A DNA stretch of 64,000 nt from contig NZ_CP036313.1 of assembly GCF_004319545.1 (NCBI RefSeq), positions 1,189,501 to 1,253,500 of the forward strand. The letters are read 5' to 3'. A model generated the notes under the pieces. It worked only from the letters and a program-made list of their open reading frames with translations. It was not told the DNA's origin and searched no databases. This stretch comes from Desulfobacter hydrogenophilus. Lineage in GTDB: Bacteria > Desulfobacterota > Desulfobacteria > Desulfobacterales > Desulfobacteraceae. Position 1 is the first letter of the stretch, and each line of letters begins with the position of its first letter. Shown here in pieces: positions 58,104-64,000 of this stretch. Position numbers and translations under genes: made by a program.

Positions 58104-60086
58104 CTAATTATCTTCTTTTTTATCCTTAGACGCCTCAGAATCCATCGTGTCCGGATCAGGATCTTTTGTCTCTGTATCGTCGTCGGAGCCGTTATTCTTC
58201 ACATCTTTCGGCTCATCATGTACCGGGGTCTCCTCCTCTTTGGGCGGTTCCGGTTCAGTCCGGATATTACGTCGTCCAAAGAACTCAAACTCAGGGCGCA
58301 GGCTTGCAATAAGGTCATCAAGTTCAGGCCCCATAACCGTTTCTTTTTCCAGAAGAAGATCGGTCAGAGCATGGAGGAGGTCGATGTTCTCCTCTAAAAT
58401 GGTTTTGGCCGTGTCGTATGCGCGCTTGATCAGGCCTGCCACCTCGGCGTCTATTTTCTGGGCCGTGGCTTCGGAATAGCCTTTGGCCTGGGTCATTTCC
58501 CTGCCGATGAAAATATTGTCATCATGATCTTCATAGGAAACCGGTGCCAGGTTATCACTCATGCCGAAACTTCTGACCATGCGGTTGGCAAGTTTGGTGG
58601 CCTGCTTTATGTCATTGGACGCCCCGGTGGAAATTCGTTTGAATATGATCTCTTCTGCCACACGGCCACCAAAGGCAATGGACAGTTCGTTTTCCAGCTG
58701 GTCCTTGTATTTGAAATCCCCTTCTTCGGGCAGAAACCAGGTCACCCCGGCAGCCCTTCCCCTGGGGATAATGGTAATTTTATTCACGGTATCCGTATTG
58801 GGCAGGAACCGGGCCACCAGGGCATGACCGCCCTCGTGGTAGGCCGTGGTCTTTTTTTCGTCTTCCTTGATTACCTTGGATTTTCTTTCAAGCCCCATGT
58901 AAACCTTATCCTTAGCATCTTCAAAGTCGCGCATGAACAATTTTTCACGGTTGCGTTTGGCTGCCAGAAGGGCTGCCTCATTGCACAGATTTTCCAAATC
59001 TGCACCGGAAAAACCGGGGGTGCCTTTGGCAAGAATATTCGGATTCACATCCTTGGCCAGGGGGCTTTTTTTCATATGTACCCGCAAAATGCCTTCACGC
59101 CCCTTGATATCGGGCATGTCCACTACCACCTGCCGGTCAAACCGGCCGGGACGCAACAGTGCCGGGTCCAGAACATCGGCCCGGTTGGTGGCTGCCATGA
59201 GAATAACCCCTTCATTGGACTCAAACCCATCCATCTCCACTAAAAGTTGATTCAAAGTCTGTTCCCGTTCATCGTGCCCGCCGCCAAGGCCTGCACCTCG
59301 CTGACGCCCCACAGCATCAATTTCGTCAATGAATATAATACAAGGGGCATTTTTCTTGCCTTGGGCAAACAGATCCCGGACCCTGGATGCGCCGACACCC
59401 ACAAACATTTCAACAAAATCAGACCCGGAAATGGTGAAAAATGGAACGCCTGCTTCCCCTGCCACGGCCCGGGAAAGCAAGGTTTTACCGGTACCGGGAT
59501 TGCCTACCAAAAGCACTCCTTTGGGGATACGACCGCCCAGGCGAGTATATTTATTGGGATTTTTCAGAAAGTCAACGACCTCTGTGAGTTCCTCCTTGGC
59601 CTCATCAATGCCCTGGACATTGGCAAAGGTTACCTTTTCCCCCTTGTCATCCATGAGTCTGGCCCGGCTTTTCCCAAAAGACATGGCTTTCCCCCCCCCG
59701 CCGCCGCCCTGCATTTGACGCATGAAAAAAATCCATACACCGATGAGCACAATCATAGGCAGCCAGGAAACGACAATGGACATGAACCAGGAGGATTCGG
59801 CCGGCGGCTTGGCCTTGATGGACACTCCGCTTTTGCGCAGGATATCAATGAGTTGGGAATCGTCCGGGGCATAACTATTGAACCTTGCACCGCTGGTATC
59901 TGTAATGATAAGATCCCGACCCTGGATAACCACATTTTGAATACGGCCGTCTTCCACAAGGGACAAAAATTCTGAATAGCCGAGGTCGGCCTGACCACCC
60001 TGCTGCTGGTTAAATATATTGTAAAGCATGACCATCATCAGAACAATCACCAGCCAAAGGGAGATATTTTTATAGAATTGATTCAA
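58104..60086 (-). CDS. ftsH: ATP-dependent zinc metalloprotease FtsH
   Basis: 660 residues from a TTG at 60086, chosen because AGAGAGG stands 7-8 nt upstream and the product then begins [15 protein letters not shown] like other FtsH; an ATG at 60122 lacks a site. Two N-terminal transmembrane segments flank a periplasmic domain. AAA features: [32 protein letters not shown] and the [23 protein letters not shown]. The zinc site is HEGGHALVA. The tail is highly acidic and repetitive ([13 protein letters not shown]...). It degrades membrane and short-lived cytoplasmic proteins. Confidence 0.93.
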   Translation of the reverse strand: MNQFYKNISLWLVIVLMMVMLYNIFNQQQGGQADLGYSEFLSLVEDGRIQNVVIQGRDLIITDTSGARFNSYAPDDSQLIDILRKSGVSIKAKPPAESSWFMSIVVSWLPMIVLIGVWIFFMRQMQGGGGGGKAMSFGKSRARLMDDKGEKVTFANVQGIDEAKEELTEVVDFLKNPNKYTRLGGRIPKGVLLVGNPGTGKTLLSRAVAGEAGVPFFTISGSDFVEMFVGVGASRVRDLFAQGKKNAPCIIFIDEIDAVGRQRGAGLGGGHDEREQTLNQLLVEMDGFESNEGVILMAATNRADVLDPALLRPGRFDRQVVVDMPDIKGREGILRVHMKKSPLAKDVNPNILAKGTPGFSGADLENLCNEAALLAAKRNREKLFMRDFEDAKDKVYMGLERKSKVIKEDEKKTTAYHEGGHALVARFLPNTDTVNKITIIPRGRAAGVTWFLPEEGDFKYKDQLENELSIAFGGRVAEEIIFKRISTGASNDIKQATKLANRMVRSFGMSDNLAPVSYEDHDDNIFIGREMTQAKGYSEATAQKIDAEVAGLIKRAYDTAKTILEENIDLLHALTDLLLEKETVMGPELDDLIASLRPEFEFFGRRNIRTEPEPPKEEETPVHDEPKDVKNNGSDDDTETKDPDPDTMDSEASKDKKEDN

Positions 60087-60159
60087 TGTATTTCCTCTCT
60101 TAGGTTTAGCTAAAAACATCAATGAATATATATAAACATAAATTTATTTTATACAAGGG

Positions 60160-61257
60160 TCAGTTACCGGGGTTTTCGTCCGGTTTTCCATTTTGATACC
60201 TGCGGGTTTTAAGGTGCCTGCCAAGTGTCCGCAGTGCTGTTTCTTCCTTTTTTATACGCAGAAGATCCCTTTGTCTATATACCCGAATTTGGCCGGGCAG
60301 GTCCAGACTCTTTCCTGATTCTCCTTTTTTGCCCGCAAAGTAAAGGATATCCCGGATATGGGTATTGGAAATTCGTTTTAAATCTTGTTTTACCAACAAC
60401 AGTGCCGCTCGGATGACCCGGGCTCCCAGCGCCCGGTCAAGCTTGTTAATCGCCGGTATGGACAACTCAATCTGTCCTTTTTCCCTTTTGGTTGTTGCTT
60501 TGTCCAGGGCGGTTTGGGCGATCCGATCCAAAAAAGCATCTTCCAGTCCGATGATGCCGGACATCCGTGAAAGTCCGGCTTTAATGTCGGGATTGAACTC
60601 CTTTTCAAGAAAGGGGATCAAACAATGCCGGATTCGGTTGCGAAGGTAGGATGTGTCCTCATTGGACTCATCAACTCTATAATCTTGTTTTATCTCATCA
60701 AGAAACGCCAGGATGTCGGCTCTGGGCATCCGGATCAGAGGGCGTATAAATTTTTCCTGCCTGACCGGTTGAATCCCCCGAAGGCCACGGGGACCGGTTC
60801 CGCGGACAAGATTCATCAAAACCTGCTCGATGTTGTCATCCCGGTGATGGCCCAGGGCAATACGGTGAAATCCTTTTTCACCGGCCACCCGGGTAAAAAA
60901 ATTATACCTGGCATTTCTGCCGGCCTCTTCAACACAAAGCCGTTGGTTTTTCGCAAGGTCTGCTACATTTTTTGTTTCAACGACCAGATCAAGGTTGTGT
61001 TCCCTGGCAAATTCACGGACAAAGGCCTCATCGGCCAGGGCGTGGCTGCCCCGAAGCATGTGGTTTAAATGAGCCAGGCCTATATGGATGCCCAGATCTT
61101 TTTTTAAACCTGTTAGAACCTGTGCCAGCGCCATGGAGTCAGGGCCGCCGGAAACGCCGATTAACACACTGTGCCCGGGAGCAACCATGTGGTGTTCTCG
61201 AATGGTGTCAAGCACCTGGTCTGCAAATTTGGGGGCAAAGGATGATTGGGCCGTCAT
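60160..61257 (-). CDS. tilS: tRNA(Ile)-lysidine synthetase TilS
   Basis: 365 residues. The PP-loop is LIGVSGGPDSMALAQVL, and ALGHHRDDNIEQVLMNLVRGTGPRGLRG, RPLIRMPRADI and YLRNRIRHCLIP are family blocks. It puts lysidine on C34 of tRNA-Ile(CAU) to read AUA. The C-terminal extra domain of long forms is short here. It lies upstream of ftsH on the same strand, as in many bacteria. Confidence 0.93.
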   Translation of the reverse strand: MTAQSSFAPKFADQVLDTIREHHMVAPGHSVLIGVSGGPDSMALAQVLTGLKKDLGIHIGLAHLNHMLRGSHALADEAFVREFAREHNLDLVVETKNVADLAKNQRLCVEEAGRNARYNFFTRVAGEKGFHRIALGHHRDDNIEQVLMNLVRGTGPRGLRGIQPVRQEKFIRPLIRMPRADILAFLDEIKQDYRVDESNEDTSYLRNRIRHCLIPFLEKEFNPDIKAGLSRMSGIIGLEDAFLDRIAQTALDKATTKREKGQIELSIPAINKLDRALGARVIRAALLLVKQDLKRISNTHIRDILYFAGKKGESGKSLDLPGQIRVYRQRDLLRIKKEETALRTLGRHLKTRRYQNGKPDENPGN

Positions 61258-61313
61258 GTGTTATTGGTGCTACTTATGAAATACAGATTATTTTTTTTGT
61301 GTCATGGATACTT

Positions 61314-61475
61314 AGGACCGCAGATTAAATAAGTTGGGCAGAAATAACGCCGAATTTTGGTTCATCTACAAGGCGCATTAAAGGTTGAATAGCAGGCCTA
61401 TTGGACCTTTGATGCAACGAAGTAGATGGAGCAAAAGGCAAGCTATTTCGTTCAAGTTATTTAATCTGCGGTCCT
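61314..61475. repeat. Palindromic repeat family 1, copy 2 (162 bp)
   Basis: Same length and terminal 19-bp inverted repeat (AGGACCGCAGATTAAATAA) as the copy at 12610-12771, in the same orientation, differing at a handful of positions. Placed between tilS and the oxidoreductase gene, both on the minus strand. Confidence 0.85.
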
Positions 61476-61527
61476 TAATAACAGAAAACAGGTACAATAT
61501 GCAATGCTCAAAGGGTTAAGGCACACG

Positions 61528-62658
61528 TTATTTAAAAATATATCCTGACATCTCTTCGGATGAAAAATCCTCTGCAAGGGGAATATCGATCTGCTTTTTC
61601 TCCTTTGCCGACAGGTATAAAGCCAGAACAGATTCAACAGACATCATGCCTGATCTTGCATCGGCAATGGGCGATTTTTTGTTAAGAACGGCATCTCTTA
61701 GGTCAGTGTATATTCCGGCATGGGGATTTGTCAGGGAGAAAAGGCCCAAAAGACCCTTTGATCGGATCTCTTTTATTAAGTACTCAAGGTTTTTCTTTTT
61801 ACCGTTGATTCTGATATCAAAATAGGGCCTGCCCCGGCGAACACCTATACGAAAACCGCCCTTTTCCCCAAGCAGGTAAAAAGCCGCCTCGTGGTCGTGG
61901 GAAGGAGAGTTGGTTGTCCCTTCGATTTGGCACAGCGCACCGTTGTCAAGCTTGAGTGTCCCAAGGGTGATATCTTCTGCCTCCATGTCATGAAAGCGCT
62001 TTCCAAGCATTGCATTTGCTGCAGTGGCTTGGCCGTTCATAAGCCAGCAGATAAGATCAATGGCGTGAACACACTGGTTCATCAGTACGCCGCCGTCGTG
62101 CTCCCATGTGCCTCGCCAGGCATTCTGGTCGTAATATGACTGATCATGTCCCCAGCGTACAATTACCGAGCCGTGACTGATTTTACCGAACCGTCCGGCA
62201 GCAACATCCTTTTGCAGATTCCCGACAATGGGAAAATAACGGAAGATATGCCCCATGGCAATTCGCCTGTTTTTTTGTTCGGAAATATCAAACAACTCTT
62301 TGGCCTGGCTTGCTCTCATGCTCATGGGCTTTTCAAGAAGAATATGAGATCCGCTGAACATTGCGGCTTTTGCAATGGCATAGTGCAGCCCCGAAGGCAC
62401 CGTTATTGAGGTGATATCCGGTTTTTCCTTTTGGAGCATCTGGTTATAATCCGTGTATGTTTTTACGGTATTTTTGATTTGATGCTTTTTTTTGCCCGAC
62501 AGGTTACAAGAATCGAGCAATTTGTCGAAAGCCCCGGGGGATGTGCCTGCCACAGCACAAAGTAAAAGGCCATTATTTTTTTTTGTTATGGCCATGATGT
62601 GTTTGACGGCAATCCGGCCGCATCCGATCAGTGCGACCCGAAGACATTTTTCAGCCAT
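61528..62658 (-). CDS. Gfo/Idh/MocA family oxidoreductase
   Basis: 376 residues with GAAGGAG before the ATG. The Rossmann motif VALIGCGRIAVKHIMAI begins the protein, with ITSITVPSGLHYAIAKAAM, the EKP motif LLEKPMSM and a central GVLMNQCVHAIDLICWLM. It is likely a sugar or cyclitol dehydrogenase using NAD(P); substrate not predictable. It follows the acyl-CoA hydrolase/GNAT gene by 10 bp. Confidence 0.88.
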   Translation of the reverse strand: MAEKCLRVALIGCGRIAVKHIMAITKKNNGLLLCAVAGTSPGAFDKLLDSCNLSGKKKHQIKNTVKTYTDYNQMLQKEKPDITSITVPSGLHYAIAKAAMFSGSHILLEKPMSMRASQAKELFDISEQKNRRIAMGHIFRYFPIVGNLQKDVAAGRFGKISHGSVIVRWGHDQSYYDQNAWRGTWEHDGGVLMNQCVHAIDLICWLMNGQATAANAMLGKRFHDMEAEDITLGTLKLDNGALCQIEGTTNSPSHDHEAAFYLLGEKGGFRIGVRRGRPYFDIRINGKKKNLEYLIKEIRSKGLLGLFSLTNPHAGIYTDLRDAVLNKKSPIADARSGMMSVESVLALYLSAKEKKQIDIPLAEDFSSEEMSGYIFK

Positions 62659-62668
62659 TTTCTCTCCT

Positions 62669-64000
62669 TCAGGCGTTGGGTTTTGTCAAATCTATGCTGA
62701 TGGCGTAAACCCCACCGTCAAGCTTGGCCGTCAACGGATATTCGCCTTTTTCAAAAACCTTGAGCATGGCCCGGTTGGAGGCGAGGACATCTGCAGTTAT
62801 TTTCACGGTCCCCCGCTCCTTTGCCAGACGGGTGAGCATCTTAAGCAGAAAAGAGGCAATGCCAAAGCCCTGGTACGCGTCGTCCACAACAAAGGCAATA
62901 TCCATGAACGGTTTATCCGGATGCTTGGCAATCCTTGCCTCGGCAATGATGGTCTGGTTGCCGGGTTCTCCCACAAGGGCCACCACGGACAGTACCTCCC
63001 TGTAATCCACGTTCACATAGGCCTGCATTCTAGCGTGGGGCATGGTTTTGATGGGTGAAAAGTAACGGTAGTAAATCGCGTTATCGGAAAATCGGTAAAA
63101 CAGCCTGCGCATCTGCTCTTCATCCGACGGCTTGATGGCCCTGAAGCGAACCTGCAAATTGTCTTTGAAAGTCTGGGTGATTTCGATTTCCTTGGGATAA
63201 AAACGGGCGGAGTCGGCAATGAACATTTGGTCCGGGTATAGCAAATTCTCTTTTTTACCGCCCTCTACAAGGCCGGGTCGGTCTTCGGGATGGGCGATCT
63301 CAATCAGGGCCTGGGCCCGTTCCCGTAGACTTCTGCCCCTGATGTGGGCCACACCGTATTCCGTGACCACAAGGTCAATGCATTCCGGAAAACTAAGCTG
63401 GTCCGGGATATCATCTATAAATAGACGGATATTTGGCACTCCGTTCTTGTTCCGGCTGGGCAGGGCTACGATATTGTACCCGCCCCGGGAGAGTTCGGCA
63501 CCGTTCAGGACATCGGCAATCTGCCCGGGATCTGCAGAAATATTTGCAGAATTGGCGAAAATGGCCACCCGGCCGGACAGGGCCACCCGCCGCACCGGCA
63601 GGACCATGACAAATTTTTTGTTCCGCCCGATCTGCAACGGGTTGTAGATTTTGTCAATACCCTGGAACTCCACCATGGGATTTTTATCGAGCCACGCCAT
63701 CAGCTTTGGGGAGCCCAGGGCATAGGTGGTCAAAGACCGACCCAGGCACGTACCCTTTTCCCGGTTGGTGACCGCCCCGCTTTCGGCAAGTTCCATGAGC
63801 GCGTCCGTGAAAAGCGGGGTATGAATGCCCAAATTTTTTTTCTTTGCCAGATGCCGGGCCAGGACCTCGTATATGGGACCGTAGCTAAAGGCAACGCATG
63901 ATCCGTCATCAATCACCGAGGCGGCATTTTCGGCGATTTTGTCGAACACCGGGTCCACGGGGTATCTTGGGAAATAAAAGGGCGGAACCTGGGCTTGGAC
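62669..64000 (-). CDS. Acetyl-CoA hydrolase/transferase-GNAT fusion protein, C-terminal part
   Basis: The frame is open to the window edge (64000), so at least 443 residues, with the N-terminus missing. A GTG at 63958 is internal, since the preceding codons (VQAQVPPFYFPRYP) continue the protein. The first part is the C-terminal domain of acetyl-CoA hydrolase/transferases: FSYGPIYEVLARHL, MVEFQGIDKIYNP, SRGGYNIVALPSRNKNG and VVTEYGVAHIRGRSLRERA. A GNAT acetyltransferase domain follows from about 63190 down, with FVVDDAYQGFGIASFLL as the acetyl-CoA loop. The fusion could couple CoA transfer with protein acetylation. Confidence 0.88.
   Translation of the reverse strand, partial: VQAQVPPFYFPRYPVDPVFDKIAENAASVIDDGSCVAFSYGPIYEVLARHLAKKKNLGIHTPLFTDALMELAESGAVTNREKGTCLGRSLTTYALGSPKLMAWLDKNPMVEFQGIDKIYNPLQIGRNKKFVMVLPVRRVALSGRVAIFANSANISADPGQIADVLNGAELSRGGYNIVALPSRNKNGVPNIRLFIDDIPDQLSFPECIDLVVTEYGVAHIRGRSLRERAQALIEIAHPEDRPGLVEGGKKENLLYPDQMFIADSARFYPKEIEITQTFKDNLQVRFRAIKPSDEEQMRRLFYRFSDNAIYYRYFSPIKTMPHARMQAYVNVDYREVLSVVALVGEPGNQTIIAEARIAKHPDKPFMDIAFVVDDAYQGFGIASFLLKMLTRLAKERGTVKITADVLASNRAMLKVFEKGEYPLTAKLDGGVYAISIDLTKPNA

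Overview
The window looks like a chromosomal piece of a strictly anaerobic, sulfate-reducer-type member of the Desulfobacterota, most like Desulfobacteraceae. This is inferred from gene content: a triheme c7-type cytochrome, an oxygen-sensitive nrdDG ribonucleotide reductase, a selenocysteine tRNA, flavodoxin and ferredoxin fusion proteins, a Na+-NQR operon and a liv-type transporter. Base composition is moderate. The clear exception is an AT-rich accessory stretch at about 37.8-43.3 kb. No rRNA genes and no CRISPR array were seen.

Layout. 1-3.5 kb: an SOS mutasome operon on the minus strand, lexA - DUF72 - imuB - dnaE2, with dnaE2 cut by the window edge. 3.7-6.2 kb: a collapsed branched-chain amino acid transporter operon in which only the binding protein livK is intact. 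6.3-9.3 kb: a SYLF-domain protein, a triheme cytochrome, a decayed TRAP transporter and a ModF-like double ABC ATPase. 9.5-12.6 kb: a HAD phosphatase, tRNA-Sec followed by an integrase remnant, and a fused hisH-hisF gene. 12.8-20.2 kb: HDOD/cheD, L-2-hydroxyglutarate oxidase, then ssb, gyrB and dnaN. 20.4-30.8 kb: an EFR1-type ferredoxin protein, nrdG/nrdD with tandem NrdR-box-like sites, a Nudix hydrolase, and an htpG-rimO-prenyl synthase chain. 30.9-37.7 kb: tRNA-Val, a surE/MFS/DUF4438/membrane-protein operon with a divergent tetR, an AEC transporter and a ferredoxin-type protein.

37.8-43.3 kb is accessory DNA. It holds a soluble Hanks-type Ser/Thr kinase, a complete group II intron in antisense orientation, and a HEPN-motif gene followed by a hairpin with the layout of an integron attC site. 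The HEPN gene is bounded by GTTAGAT on the left and by the attC on the right, as a single integron cassette would be. The intron sits exactly at the left boundary. This is the strongest candidate for an undescribed system here, plausibly defence-related, but its function is inference only.

43.4-64 kb: an M24 peptidase, a cyclophilin, the nqrABCDEF operon running into pyrD-pyrK-pyrE, a decayed extracellular solute-binding gene, coaX, ybbR-folP-ftsH (no cdaA), tilS, a Gfo/Idh/MocA oxidoreductase and an acetyl-CoA hydrolase/GNAT fusion cut by the edge.

Three families of small palindromic repeats sit in intergenic gaps, mostly just downstream of genes: a 162-bp element (two copies), a roughly 170-bp element (two copies plus a partial), and a variable hairpin element (three copies). 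They look non-autonomous and mobile. Four transporter loci are broken or partly broken (livG/M/F, dctP/dctM and an SBP_bac_3 gene), which points to ongoing loss of nutrient uptake genes.
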